A DNA stretch of 64,000 bases from Bacteroidia bacterium (GCA_030427905.1 JAUICL010000002.1:310001-374000); one strand, 5' to 3'; positions 53,401-62,972 are shown, counted from the first letter of the stretch. Notes: generated from the letters alone by a model not told the origin. Translations and numbers: made by a program.

Positions 53401-54198
53401 TCACGGCAGCGCGATAGACTGAATAGCTCCAACGCTAAGCGAAGTGTTTGGGAAAACTGGAAGCCCTGTACTGGGATCTGTATCGTTGTAGTCAAAATTG
53501 GCATCGCCGTAGAGGGCGCAACCAAGCACATCGCCTGATGTGACACCGAACTCATTGAACCATTCATCGGGAAACTCGATCACAAAGTCAGCATCAGTAG
53601 AAGCGTAGAAACGTTGGTCGATAAAGTTTGATTTTGAAACCATGTCGTCAGTGCCCATAAAGATGCGGTAGCCCTTGCTCTGACCAGTTGGTGGAGGTGG
53701 CGGATTCATGGTACCAGTTACGGTCAGATTGTAAACGGTATCGATCACCATCCCTGTTCCGTCAGTTACTTCCGTGATCTGAAGATCCATTTCTACATTT
53801 TCGAAAGAAGTAACAGGTAGTTTCGTTAGTGTAACAGTCGGCAGTCGTTGAGCTCCATTGTACACCGGAAATTCGGGGTTGGTATCGCTTACCTTCAAGT
53901 TCTTCGAATACACGGTTCCACATCCAGCTTTAGAATAAGTGCCCGTATACGTTCCAACAGGGGCACCGCTTAGCTGGTACTTACCTATAGCATCGGCGGC
54001 AAGCCCAAAATCTTGAAAGCCTACTTTCAGGTCAACAGAAACACCATCTCTTTCATCGTATAGCGGTTGCTGAAACTCGTTTTGAACCAGAACGCTTCCC
54101 TCTATCACTACTACATCGGAGAAATCGCCTTCATCGTCGTCATTACAACCCCAGATCAAAGCACAACTCAAACAAAGAAAAAGAGATAATTTCTTCAT
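53401..54198 (-). CDS. Lipoprotein of unknown function with acidic surface-export motif
   Basis: 265 residues. Lipobox LIWGCNDDDEGD: acidic residues right after the cysteine resemble the lipoprotein export signal described for Bacteroidota surface lipoproteins. A beta-sandwich-like domain (VVIEGSVLVQNEFQQPL, SVDLKVGFQDFG, GKYQLSGAPVGTYTGTYS), a poly-proline turn (NPPPPPTGQ) and the last YDNDTDPSTGLPVF region follow. I cannot assign a family. Surface exposure is inference. Confidence 0.7.
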   Translation of the reverse strand: MKKLSLFLCLSCALIWGCNDDDEGDFSDVVVIEGSVLVQNEFQQPLYDERDGVSVDLKVGFQDFGLAADAIGKYQLSGAPVGTYTGTYSKAGCGTVYSKNLKVSDTNPEFPVYNGAQRLPTVTLTKLPVTSFENVEMDLQITEVTDGTGMVIDTVYNLTVTGTMNPPPPPTGQSKGYRIFMGTDDMVSKSNFIDQRFYASTDADFVIEFPDEWFNEFGVTSGDVLGCALYGDANFDYNDTDPSTGLPVFPNTSLSVGAIQSIALP

Positions 54199-54308
54199 GG
54201 ACTCTATGGATAGTGTTTACCGAATTTTCCGCAAGATAAAATAATTCTTATGATCCGTGTTAATCAGGTTTTAACGGATAATAAGAATGGTATCTTAATA
54301 ATTTGAAA

Positions 54309-55010
54309 TCAATGTTTTAAGTAGAAGTATTTTGTCAAATTAATGTACTCTGGACTGTATTGGTGTCTGCCATTGGATTCGATAATGAGCTCATTTTCTT
54401 TATGTTGGGATGGCTTTTCTCTTGTTAATTCGAAAAGTACGCGGTTTGCGGGTTTGGAAGGAGTTGGTTTAACGAAGGTGCACCGACTCACGTTCAGCTC
54501 ACCAAGTTCTTTTTCTAGCTCTTCGAAAATGGACATGGGATAAATTCCGGCCAGAATGCCTTCGGGTTTTAGGAATTTACTCGCACCCAGAAAAGATCGG
54601 TAGTCGAAAGCGGCTGCATGACGAGCCATGTTTCTTCCTGCTTCCGGGGCCGAAAGATCACCGTGAAAGAAGGGTGGATTACTGATGATGAGATCGTATT
54701 GAAGCGTTGGTTTCCACTCAGGCCAAGATCCTTCCACCAGACTGATACGTTCACTCCAGTCAGATGCATCAATATTGGCTTTCGCGTCGATTAGCGCAAG
54801 CTCGTTGGGCTCTAGGGCGTCCACATGCAATTGGGCATTGCGTTGTGCTAGCATCAAGGCGATTAGTCCAGTACCCGTGCCGATGTCGAGGGCAGAATTC
54901 GCACCCTGTACATTTGCCCAAGCTCCGAGCAAGACTCCATCGGTGCCCACTTTCATTGGCGCATTGGCCTGGCGAATGGAAAACTGCTTAAATCGGAAAT
55001 CGCGACTCAC
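54309..55010 (-). CDS. trmN6: tRNA1(Val) (adenine-37-N6)-methyltransferase family
   Basis: 233 residues, GTG start at 55010 overlapping the rimM stop (GTGA). SAM-binding DIGTGTGLIALMLAQ, and the adenine-N6 signature NPPFFHG in DLIISNPPF. Rossmann class I. In E. coli (YfiC/TrmN6) it methylates A37 of tRNA-Val. The position after rimM within a translation operon supports a role in RNA modification. A related ribosomal or tRNA target cannot be excluded from sequence. Confidence 0.85.
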   Translation of the reverse strand: MSRDFRFKQFSIRQANAPMKVGTDGVLLGAWANVQGANSALDIGTGTGLIALMLAQRNAQLHVDALEPNELALIDAKANIDASDWSERISLVEGSWPEWKPTLQYDLIISNPPFFHGDLSAPEAGRNMARHAAAFDYRSFLGASKFLKPEGILAGIYPMSIFEELEKELGELNVSRCTFVKPTPSKPANRVLFELTREKPSQHKENELIIESNGRHQYSPEYINLTKYFYLKH

Positions 55011-55540
55011 GATTGGTTTACTTCAATCAGGCCTTCTGGAAGATCGACGTGGATGCGTTTGGCCGCCTTATCTACCTTCACTAAAAAGGGTTTTAGGATT
55101 GGTATAAGAATTTCATCTCCGCCTTTTACGACCTGAATTAATGGGTTTCTGGCGTAGTCTAGTACCCTGTCCACTTTTCCCAAATCGCCTGCTGTGGCAT
55201 CTTCTACTGTCATTCCTACGAGGTCGTGTAGGTAGTATTCATCATCGGGAAGCTTAGGTAAATCGGTAAGTGGCAGATATAGCTCGTTACCAGCTATATT
55301 GACCGCTTCATCCCTTGAGTTAACCCCTTCAAGCTTCATGTGGGCAAAGCCTTTATCCTTTAGGTTGATGCTCTCAAGGAAGAAAGGGGTCAAGATGCCA
55401 TTCATATCGATCAATACACGGCCGAGTTTTTTGTACTGGGCTGGGTTATCGACATCCAAAAAACTAATTACCCCGCCTTTAAAACCCTGTGTTTTTGAAA
55501 CGTATCCCAGGTAGTAGCATTCGTCTTTTGATATGTTCAT
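55007..55540 (-). CDS. rimM: 16S rRNA processing protein RimM
   Basis: 177 residues. N-terminal beta-barrel with GYVSKTQGFKGGVISFL and a C-terminal PRC-barrel (YYLHDLVGMTVEDATAGDLG, VLDYARNPLIQVV, ILIPILKPFLVKVD). It helps maturation of the 30S head by binding S19 and is usually next to rpsP. It starts 84 bases after the rpsP stop, with a terminator in between, so it is transcribed partly from its own promoter or by readthrough. Confidence 0.93.
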   Translation of the reverse strand: MNISKDECYYLGYVSKTQGFKGGVISFLDVDNPAQYKKLGRVLIDMNGILTPFFLESINLKDKGFAHMKLEGVNSRDEAVNIAGNELYLPLTDLPKLPDDEYYLHDLVGMTVEDATAGDLGKVDRVLDYARNPLIQVVKGGDEILIPILKPFLVKVDKAAKRIHVDLPEGLIEVNQS

Positions 55541-55554
55541 AGTTTGAACGGATT

Positions 55555-55595
55555 AAAAAACCCCTGACGAATCATCCGAAGATGGCGCCAGGGGT
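55555..55595 (-). terminator. Terminator/attenuator after rpsP
   Basis: Stem ACCCCTG/CAGGGGT (55560-55566 with 55589-55595) with a few inner pairs; on the minus strand a run of six T follows (55560-55555). Placed between rpsP and rimM. Confidence 0.8.
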
Positions 55596-55624
55596 CAATA
55601 AAGGGGAATCTTTATTTAAGGAGA

Positions 55625-56392
55625 TTATTCTCCTTCTTTTTTCTCTTCTTCTTTTGCAGGAGCTTCTTCCTTTGCTTCTTCAGCAGGAGCAGCTTCGGCT
55701 TTAGGCTCTTCTTTTGCTTCTTCTTCAGAAGCCGTAGCTTCAGCAGCTGGCGCTTCTTCTACTGGAGCAGCTTCGGCTTTAGGCTCTTCCTTAGCTTCTT
55801 CCGCTTTCGGCTCTTCTACAGGAGCTTCTTCGGTAGCAGCTTCAGCAGCTGGCGCTTCTTCTTCAGTTGCGGTAGCTTTTTCAGACGCCGTAGCTTCTGT
55901 AGCAGCTTCTTCAGCTGGAGCTTCTTCAACAAGCTCAGAGTTAGCAGCAGCAATTGCAGCAGCTCTTGTCTTGTTTACTTCAGCTTCAGCAGCAAGTCTG
56001 TCTGCGCTTTCTTTCTCTTTTGCCGAAGCAATGTTCGAGATTTTTCCTTCAATCTTAGCTTGCTTTTCTTCAAGCCATGCGTTGAATCGCTTTTCAGCTT
56101 CATCTTCGCTAAATGCTCCTTTCTGAACTCCTTTCAAAAGGTGGTTCTTGTAAAGAACTCCTTTGTAAGAAAGAATAGCTCGAGCAGTGTCAGTTGGCTG
56201 TGCTCCGTTGCCCAACCATTTTACGGCACCGTCTACATCGATTTCGATGGTAGCAGGATTCGTGTTTGGATTGTAAAATCCAAGACGCTCAATGTACTTT
56301 CCGTCACGCGGCGCGCGAGCGTCCGCCACTACAATGTGGAAGTAAGGTCTTCCTTTTTTACCGTGGCGCTGTAGTCTAATTTTTGCTGGCAT
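55625..56392 (-). CDS. rpsP: Small-subunit ribosomal protein bS16 with long Ala/Glu-rich tail
   Basis: 255 residues, about three times the 80-90 of E. coli S16. Residues 1-85 are an ordinary S16 ([46 protein letters not shown]). Residues 86-150 form a charged helix ([20 protein letters not shown]), and 150-255 are Ala/Glu/Pro/Lys repeats, including [13 protein letters not shown] twice. Bacteroidota S16 often has a shorter extension of this kind. The tail is expected to protrude from the 30S subunit. First gene of the rpsP-rimM-trmN6 unit. Confidence 0.94.
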   Translation of the reverse strand: MPAKIRLQRHGKKGRPYFHIVVADARAPRDGKYIERLGFYNPNTNPATIEIDVDGAVKWLGNGAQPTDTARAILSYKGVLYKNHLLKGVQKGAFSEDEAEKRFNAWLEEKQAKIEGKISNIASAKEKESADRLAAEAEVNKTRAAAIAAANSELVEEAPAEEAATEATASEKATATEEEAPAAEAATEEAPVEEPKAEEAKEEPKAEAAPVEEAPAAEATASEEEAKEEPKAEAAPAEEAKEEAPAKEEEKKEGE

Positions 56393-56409
56393 ATTGCTTT
56401 ATTAAATTT

Positions 56410-56451
56410 GGAGTACGAAACTCCGGTCGTTAATTTAGGGCTGCAAATATC
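56410..56451 (-). promoter_or_regulatory. rpsP promoter box and leader hairpin
   Basis: GATATTTG (56451-56444) is a one-mismatch TAnnTTTG box on the minus strand. Downstream in the leader, GGAGT/ACTCC (56424-56420 and 56414-56410) forms a five-pair hairpin 18 bases before the ATG, a possible site of ribosomal-protein feedback, unproven. Confidence 0.35.
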
Positions 56452-56589
56452 GCCTTTTTTTCGGTTTCTTAAAGGAAAACCTGCGATTTTATTTGATCGA
56501 GTGATATGTCGAATTCACTCGCTTCCAGTTAGTTGGAAAACGGCCATAAATTTATAATTTAGGTTCGAAACCATTTTAATACCTGCATT

Positions 56590-57486
56590 ATGAAAATTAT
56601 ATCGTCTCTCAGCGCGATTGCAATCGCTTTCGTGCTACTCACATCCTTTTCAAAAAAGGACTCTAATCCAGAAAAACTGCCTAAGCTGATCGATAAATCC
56701 TTTGCCTTTGTTCCAAACGGTGCCGTAGAGCTTGAAGGTAATTCAGTTGATGTCAGCGCACTCTATATGAGTCGGTATGAAGTGACCAATCGGCAGTACG
56801 CTGAATTTATCCAGGACTTGAAGAATGAAGGGAAAGCGGATGCTCTCCAAGTAGCTATGCTTGATACGGCCGCATGGATTAGTGGGAGAGGCTTGAACGC
56901 ACCATACGCCGAACACTATCACAAGCACCCGGCTTACGCCGAATATCCCGTGGTAAACGTGACCAAAGAAGGAGCTGAGCTCTACTGTGAATGGCTAGAA
57001 CAAAAGTTGAATGCGGCTCAAGCCAATTCGGAGTTTCAATATGAAGTGCGACTACCGACACGTGCGGAGTGGGTGCGTTCTGCCAATGCCGATTTGAAAA
57101 ACTCGCCTTACGCCTGGGGCGGACCTTATTTGCAGAATGCCAAAGGACAAGTGCTTTGCAACTACATGGCTATTGGCGATGCGAGTATCTCGTACAACGA
57201 AGAAAGTGGAGCTTATGAAGTAATTCCAGGCCAGCCATCGATGGGCGTAGCGGGGTATTTGAACGATGCCGCCGACGTAACTTGTCCAGTTACGGGGTAT
57301 GCGCCAAGTAATTTCGGTCTTTATAATATGAATGGAAATGTGGCTGAGCTCACGTCGGAAGGCCTTGCTTGTGGTGGAAGCTGGAAGTCGCCTGGATACG
57401 ATGTCCGAAATTTAAGTTACTTCGAAACCCAAGGTGCGGCTCCAAATGTGGGTTTCCGGCCTATGCTGACATTGGTGAAAAAATAA
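56590..57486 (+). CDS. Exported FGE-sulfatase fold protein without copper-site cysteines
   Basis: 298 residues; signal sequence (SALSAIAIAFVLLTSF region, residues 1-21) with no lipobox. The formylglycine-generating enzyme fold spans about 38-298 (ALYMSRYEVTNRQYAEFIQD, YPVVNVTKEGAELYCEWLE, VRLPTRAEWVRSA, YNMNGNVAELTSEG, GGSWKSPGYDVR, VGFRPMLTL). The cysteine pair after GGSW that true FGE needs is absent (SWKSPG), so it is a family member such as gliding/GldK-type or binding protein, not a sulfatase activator. It ends 0 bases before the HD protein gene. Confidence 0.8.
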   Translation: MKIISSLSAIAIAFVLLTSFSKKDSNPEKLPKLIDKSFAFVPNGAVELEGNSVDVSALYMSRYEVTNRQYAEFIQDLKNEGKADALQVAMLDTAAWISGRGLNAPYAEHYHKHPAYAEYPVVNVTKEGAELYCEWLEQKLNAAQANSEFQYEVRLPTRAEWVRSANADLKNSPYAWGGPYLQNAKGQVLCNYMAIGDASISYNEESGAYEVIPGQPSMGVAGYLNDAADVTCPVTGYAPSNFGLYNMNGNVAELTSEGLACGGSWKSPGYDVRNLSYFETQGAAPNVGFRPMLTLVKK

Positions 57487-58152
57487 ATGACTGAAATTTC
57501 TGAATTGACCGATCTCATTCGAAGAGTAGAAGACCGCGTCCGATCTCATTTTGATGGTGAAGGCACAGGCCACGATTGGCATCATATTGATCGGGTGCGG
57601 AATGTGGCGCTGACCCTTGCAAAGCAAGAAGGTGCCGACCTAGAAATTGTGGAGCTCGTGGCCTTGCTCCACGATATAGCCGATCACAAATTTCACAACA
57701 ACGATTTGAGTGAAGGCCCGCGACAAGCCAGGGCTATTGTTCTGGAATTTGGTGGAAGTGAATCCATCGCTGAAAAGGTGGCTAAGCTCGTGGGGGAAAT
57801 CAGCTTTAAAGGAGCGGGAGTCCCCACACCTGTGTCGTGCGTAGAAGCGGCATGCGTTCAAGACGCCGATCGAATGGATGCTATTGGGGCCATTGGGGTG
57901 GCTCGGGCATTCGCCTATGGCGGGAGCAAAAACCGCCCGATCTATACGCCCGGTACAAAGCCCACTATGCACACCGACTTTAAATCTTACGCCACCGACG
58001 AAGGGCACACGATCAATCACTTTTACGAGAAACTTCTCTTGCTTAAGGATCGGATGAATACAGAATCAGGTAGAAAAATGGCGGAAGATAGACACAGGTT
58101 TATGGAGGGGTTTTTGGCTCAATTCTACGCTGAATGGTCTGGCGATAAGTGA
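57487..58152 (+). CDS. HD domain phosphohydrolase (YpgQ-like)
   Basis: 221 residues. Metal ligands follow the HD pattern: H33 in HDWHHIDRV, H62-D63 in LLHDIADHKF, and a distal D in QDADRMDAIGA. Near relatives (YpgQ/YedJ) hydrolyse (deoxy)nucleoside triphosphates or related compounds in the cytoplasm. ATG follows the stop of the FGE-fold gene directly (TAAATG), so the two share a transcript, though the product of the first is exported. Confidence 0.85.
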   Translation: MTEISELTDLIRRVEDRVRSHFDGEGTGHDWHHIDRVRNVALTLAKQEGADLEIVELVALLHDIADHKFHNNDLSEGPRQARAIVLEFGGSESIAEKVAKLVGEISFKGAGVPTPVSCVEAACVQDADRMDAIGAIGVARAFAYGGSKNRPIYTPGTKPTMHTDFKSYATDEGHTINHFYEKLLLLKDRMNTESGRKMAEDRHRFMEGFLAQFYAEWSGDK

Positions 58153-58219
58153 TCTAAAAACTTCCAATTTTGACTTTTCAATTCTTATCAACATGGCTGG
58201 CTCAGTCCATCGAAATCGG

Positions 58220-58227
58220 TAGTTTTG
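58220..58227 (+). promoter_or_regulatory. Perfect -7 box (TAGTTTTG) of dnaE
   Basis: TAGTTTTG matches TAnnTTTG exactly, 31 bases before the dnaE ATG; leader about 25 bases. The -33 TTG is not found at normal spacing (TGG at 19 bases). Confidence 0.45.
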
Positions 58228-58258
58228 TTAAGGCGTAAACAGCGCTTTTCACCTGCCT

Positions 58259-61200
58259 ATGTTTTTGATTTTTGATACGGAGACCACTGGTCTTCCCCGC
58301 GATTGGAACGCTCCCATAACTGACTCGGAAAACTGGCCCCGCGTCGTACAGCTCGCCTGGCAGTTGCACGATGAAAGTGGGAACTTGATTTCTGCTAAGA
58401 ACATGATTGTGAAACCCGATGGGTTTACCATTCCATTCAACGCGGCAAAAATCCATGGAATTTCTACCGAAAGAGCACTCGAAGAAGGGTTGCCGCTCGA
58501 AGAAGTACTGGCAGCGTTTGAGAAAGACCGAGCCAAAGCTCGTTACGCTGTAGGGCACAACATCGGTTTTGATATCAATGTGGTGGCAGCTGAAAACCAC
58601 CGACTCGGGCAGGCCTATCCTGTGGCTGAGATGGATGAGCTCGACACCAAAGATCTCGGGACAGACTTCTGTGCCATTCCGGGTGGACGCGGTGGGAAAT
58701 TCAAGTGGCCAACGCTTACGGAGCTCCACCAAAAGCTATTTGGCGAAGCCTTCGCTGACGCCCACGATGCCGCCTACGACGTAGATGCTACAGCTCGATG
58801 TTTCTTCGGGTTGCTGACGCGGTCGGTATTTCAAGTAGAAGAAGTTAAGGACCCATCGGCAGTGGTTTATGAAGCCCCCAAATTGGATGCAGCCAATTTT
58901 GCGAAGCCAATTGACTCGTTGAGTCCCGAAATAGACTTGGGAGAACCCGAAGGCGATATAGAAGCCGTTTCTGATCTCCCGTTTGCGCATCTCCACTGTC
59001 ACACGCAGTTTTCTATCCTACAGGCTACTTCTACCGTAGGTGAGCTGGTGAGCAAAGCCAAAGAATTTGGAATGCCAGCCGTAGCCATGACCGATCACGG
59101 AAACATGATGGCGGCTTTCCACTTCGTTAGAGAAGCACTCGCGCAGGATGTGACACCGATTTTGGGATGCGAATTTAATCTCTGTCCCGATCTCACCGAT
59201 AAGTCGCGCCAAGACAATGGGTTTCAGACACTCCTGCTAGCCAAAAACAAGAAGGGCTATCACAATCTGGCCAAACTTTCATCCATCAGTTTTACTGAAG
59301 GATTCTACTACGTGCCACGGATCGATAAGGAAGCGCTCGTCAAATACAAGGGCGACATCATCGCCACCACTGGTGGGCTTTGGGGGGAAGTTCCCTTTCT
59401 GATTTTGAACGTTGGAGAAACGCAAGCCGAAGAAGCTTTTCTCTGGTGGAAAGAGCAGTTTGGAGAGGACTTTTACGTGGAGCTCAACCGCCATGGAATC
59501 GAAGAAGAGCAGATCGTAAACGAGACGCTGATCAAGTTTGCCCAGAAGCACAACGTGAAATTCTTCGCGGGAAACAACACGTATTACACCGAGCAAAAGG
59601 ACGCTCAGACCCACGATATTCTGCTATGTGTTCGAGACAGTGAGTCGGTGCACAAGCCAAAGAAATACATCGGAAAGCGCGGACGAGAATACCGATACGG
59701 CTTTCCAAACGACAATTTTTACTTCAAGTCGGCGGATGAGATGAAGCAACTCTTTGCTGACTACCCCGAAGCCATCGAAACGGTAGGGGAGATCATATCG
59801 AAGATTGAGCGCTACGAATTGGCCCGCGATGTTCTACTTCCCAAATTTGAAATTCCGGAGCAGTTCATCCACCCAGAAGATGACGAAGACGGGGGTAAGC
59901 GGGGTGAAAATGCCTACTTACGCCACCTGACCTACGAAGGAGCAAAGCAGCGATACGAGGAGATCACTCCTGATATCGAGGAGCGATTGGATTTTGAGCT
60001 TCAGACCATTGCCAATACCGGTTATCCCGGTTACTTCTTGATCGTTCAGGACTTTTGTAACGTAGCTCGGGAGCGGGGCGTTTCGGTAGGTCCAGGTCGG
60101 GGTTCGGCGGCTGGTTCGGCCGTAGCCTATTGCATCGGAATCACAAACGTAGATCCGATTAAGTACGATCTCCTTTTTGAGCGTTTCCTAAATCCAGATC
60201 GTGTATCCCTTCCCGATATCGATATCGACTTTGATGACGAAGGGCGCCAGAAGGTTATCGACTATGTAATCGATAAGTACGGAGCCAATCAGGTAGCGCA
60301 GATCATCACATACGGTACCATGGCGGCGAAGTCGTCGGTGCGCGATGCCGGACGTGTGATGGAGCTTCCGCTTTCAGATACGGACCGCATTGCTAAGCTC
60401 GTTCCGAATACCAAGCTCCAGAAGCTGTTCGGTATGGACGACAAGGAGATGAAGGCGAAGTTTCGCGACAACGAGTACGCCGGTGCCTTGGAGTTGATCA
60501 AAGTGTCGGGTGGAACGGGGCTCGAAGCCGAAGTGGTCAACCAGGCCAGAAACATCGAAGGCTCGGTTCGGAATACGGGAATTCACGCCTGTGGAGTTAT
60601 CATTACCCCCGACGATATTACCAAGTATGTGCCTGTGGCCCTGGCCAAGGACAGCGACATGTGGTGTACGCAGTTTGATAACTCGGTGGTAGAAGATGCC
60701 GGGCTGCTCAAGATGGACTTCCTGGGTCTGAAAACGTTGACCCTGATCAAGGACGCCATAGCCATTGTGAAAGAGCGGTACGGGACTGATATCAACCCCG
60801 ATGAGATTCCGCTCGACGATTTAAAGACATACGAGCTCTTCCAACGCGGTGAAACGGTTGGAGTATTCCAATACGAATCGCCCGGGATGCAGGCGCACAT
60901 GAAGGATCTCAAGCCGACGACCTTCGACGACTTGATCGCCATGAACGCGCTCTACCGTCCGGGGCCGATGGAATACATCCCGAGTTTTATTCGCCGAAAG
61001 CACGGAGAAGAAGAGATTACCTACGACCTTGAAGCATCGGAAGAGTACCTGAAGGAAACCTACGGAATTACGGTGTACCAAGAGCAAGTTATGCTACTGT
61101 CTCAGAAGCTGGCCGGGTTTACCAAGGGTGAAGCCGACGTACTCCGAAAGGCGATGGGTAAGAAGAAGAAGGACGTACTCGATAAGATGAAGCCGAAATT

Positions 61201-62530
61201 CATCGAGCAGGCCAAGGAGAAAGGTCACGATGAAAAGATTCTAGAAAAGGTTTGGACCGACTGGGAAGCCTTTGCGAGTTACGCCTTCAACAAGTCGCAC
61301 TCTACCTGCTACGCCTGGGTTGCCTTCCAAACGGCTTACCTGAAAGCCAACTACCCGCCAGCCTATATGGCTTCGGTGTTGAGCAACAACATGAACGACA
61401 TCAAGCAGGTGACCTTCTTTATGGAAGAGTGCCGCCGGATGGGAACCGAAGTGTTGGGGCCGAGCGTGAACGAATCCAATTTGAAGTTTACTGTCAACGA
61501 GCAAGATCAGATTCGATTTGGTTTGGGGGCGATTAAAGGAGTAGGTGAAAACGCCGTAAAGTCGATCGTTCTGGAGCGCGAGACCAACGGTGAGTTTAAG
61601 GATGTGTACGATTTTGTAGAGCGCACGGATAAGCGTCATGTCAACCGTCGCTGTCTCGAAAACCTGGCGCTCGCAGGGGCGCTCGATTGCTTTCCGGAGC
61701 TTCACCGCTCGCAGTATTTCGCCGATGGCGGTGGGGGAGTACCTTTCTCAGAAACCCTTGTAAAGTTTGGGGGAGCCTTGCAGACATCAGCCGACGCACC
61801 ACCAGATTTATTTGGCGGTGATGTAGCCATAGAAGTCCAAAAGCCGGTACCCCCTGTGGTGGAGCGATGGACCAATATGGAGCGCTTGAGTAAGGAAAAA
61901 GAAGTCGTGGGGATTTACATCTCTGCGCACCCGCTCGACGACTTCCGATTGGAGATGGAGCACTTCTCGAGAGGTGACCTTCGCCTGCTGAAGGATATGA
62001 ACGCCATAGCCCACCACGAGCTCTCCTTGCCGGGGATGGTGACCAGTGCCGAGCACCGAATGACCAAAACGGGAAAACCCTTCGGCTCCTTCGAGTTAGA
62101 AGACTTTTACGACGTCAATAAGTTCTTCCTTTTCGGGGAAGACTATTTGAAGATGAAGCACTTTTTGGTGCCGGGTTCATTTCTGTTTGTGAGAGGGAAG
62201 GTGGCACCGCGGAAGTGGTCGAAGACCAATGAAATGGAGTTTAAGATCACCACGATGGAGTTGCTCGCCGATGTTCGCGAAAAACTGACTAAGAAAGTGA
62301 TCTTTGAATTGCGACTTAAGAACGTCACTGACAACTTGGTAGCCCAAGTCGAGGAGATCTTGTCGAAAAAGACCAAGGGAGCTACATGTCCAGTGGAATT
62401 CAGGATCTTAGACCCCGACCGAAAGTTGGCGATTCGGATGCCTTCCAGATCGCGAAAAATAGATTTATCAAATGAAACGATAGAGCAATTAGATAGCCTT
62501 CATGGGGTGAAATACGCCTTTAAGAGCTAA
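58259..62530 (+). CDS. dnaE: DNA polymerase III alpha subunit with N-terminal DEDDh proofreading exonuclease
   Basis: 1423 residues. Residues 1-190 are a DnaQ-type exonuclease: D6 and E8 (FDTETTG), D105 (VGHNIGFDI), H169 and D174 (DAHDAAYDVDAT), all intact. PHP domain from 240 (HLHCHTQFSI). The polymerase palm has PDIDIDFDDEGRQKV with D653, D655 and D657. The C-terminal part carries helix-hairpin-helix, the beta-clamp region and an OB fold (LPGMVTSAEHRMTKTG). It is the main replicative polymerase. The fusion supplies proofreading in cis, as in other Bacteroidota DnaE proteins; no separate dnaQ is needed for this function. Confidence 0.95.
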   Translation: MFLIFDTETTGLPRDWNAPITDSENWPRVVQLAWQLHDESGNLISAKNMIVKPDGFTIPFNAAKIHGISTERALEEGLPLEEVLAAFEKDRAKARYAVGHNIGFDINVVAAENHRLGQAYPVAEMDELDTKDLGTDFCAIPGGRGGKFKWPTLTELHQKLFGEAFADAHDAAYDVDATARCFFGLLTRSVFQVEEVKDPSAVVYEAPKLDAANFAKPIDSLSPEIDLGEPEGDIEAVSDLPFAHLHCHTQFSILQATSTVGELVSKAKEFGMPAVAMTDHGNMMAAFHFVREALAQDVTPILGCEFNLCPDLTDKSRQDNGFQTLLLAKNKKGYHNLAKLSSISFTEGFYYVPRIDKEALVKYKGDIIATTGGLWGEVPFLILNVGETQAEEAFLWWKEQFGEDFYVELNRHGIEEEQIVNETLIKFAQKHNVKFFAGNNTYYTEQKDAQTHDILLCVRDSESVHKPKKYIGKRGREYRYGFPNDNFYFKSADEMKQLFADYPEAIETVGEIISKIERYELARDVLLPKFEIPEQFIHPEDDEDGGKRGENAYLRHLTYEGAKQRYEEITPDIEERLDFELQTIANTGYPGYFLIVQDFCNVARERGVSVGPGRGSAAGSAVAYCIGITNVDPIKYDLLFERFLNPDRVSLPDIDIDFDDEGRQKVIDYVIDKYGANQVAQIITYGTMAAKSSVRDAGRVMELPLSDTDRIAKLVPNTKLQKLFGMDDKEMKAKFRDNEYAGALELIKVSGGTGLEAEVVNQARNIEGSVRNTGIHACGVIITPDDITKYVPVALAKDSDMWCTQFDNSVVEDAGLLKMDFLGLKTLTLIKDAIAIVKERYGTDINPDEIPLDDLKTYELFQRGETVGVFQYESPGMQAHMKDLKPTTFDDLIAMNALYRPGPMEYIPSFIRRKHGEEEITYDLEASEEYLKETYGITVYQEQVMLLSQKLAGFTKGEADVLRKAMGKKKKDVLDKMKPKFIEQAKEKGHDEKILEKVWTDWEAFASYAFNKSHSTCYAWVAFQTAYLKANYPPAYMASVLSNNMNDIKQVTFFMEECRRMGTEVLGPSVNESNLKFTVNEQDQIRFGLGAIKGVGENAVKSIVLERETNGEFKDVYDFVERTDKRHVNRRCLENLALAGALDCFPELHRSQYFADGGGGVPFSETLVKFGGALQTSADAPPDLFGGDVAIEVQKPVPPVVERWTNMERLSKEKEVVGIYISAHPLDDFRLEMEHFSRGDLRLLKDMNAIAHHELSLPGMVTSAEHRMTKTGKPFGSFELEDFYDVNKFFLFGEDYLKMKHFLVPGSFLFVRGKVAPRKWSKTNEMEFKITTMELLADVREKLTKKVIFELRLKNVTDNLVAQVEEILSKKTKGATCPVEFRILDPDRKLAIRMPSRSRKIDLSNETIEQLDSLHGVKYAFKS

Positions 62531-62626
62531 TTTTGCATTGCAATTTTAAGTGGAAAACTTCTGAAATAGGACAGCGGTAACGAAGCTTGAAACCTTACTT
62601 TAGTCAAATAATACAATAGAAATAAA

Positions 62627-62944
62627 ATGGCAGTAGAATTCACAGAAGCAAACTTCGACGAATTGGCATTGAAATCAGATAAGCCAGTATTGGTAGATTT
62701 TTGGGCTGAGTGGTGTGGACCATGTCGCATGGTTGGACCAGTAGTAGAAGAGATTGCAAGCGAGTACGATGGGAAAGCGATCATCGGAAAAGTAAACGTA
62801 GATGAGAACCCAAACATCTCAATGAAATACGGAATCCGTAATATCCCAACAATCCTTTTCCTTAAGAACGGAGAGGTAGTTGACAAATCGGTAGGAGCAG
62901 TTCCAAAGAACGTGCTTACTGAAAAACTCGACGGGCAGATGTAA
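62627..62944 (+). CDS. trxA: Thioredoxin
   Basis: 105 residues with the active-site WCGPC (C30-C33) in VDFWAEWCGPCRMVG and the cis-proline motif NIPTILFLKNG. It reduces disulfides in the cytoplasm with NADPH via thioredoxin reductase. It lies 96 bases after dnaE and is closed by a perfect hairpin terminator. Confidence 0.97.
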   Translation: MAVEFTEANFDELALKSDKPVLVDFWAEWCGPCRMVGPVVEEIASEYDGKAIIGKVNVDENPNISMKYGIRNIPTILFLKNGEVVDKSVGAVPKNVLTEKLDGQM

Positions 62945-62972
62945 TTCTGAGGAGAGAGAAGATTTTAAATAG

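Noticed and set aside
56590-57486. True formylglycine-generating enzyme
   Set aside because: The cysteines after GGSW that bind copper are missing and no sulfatase gene is nearby.
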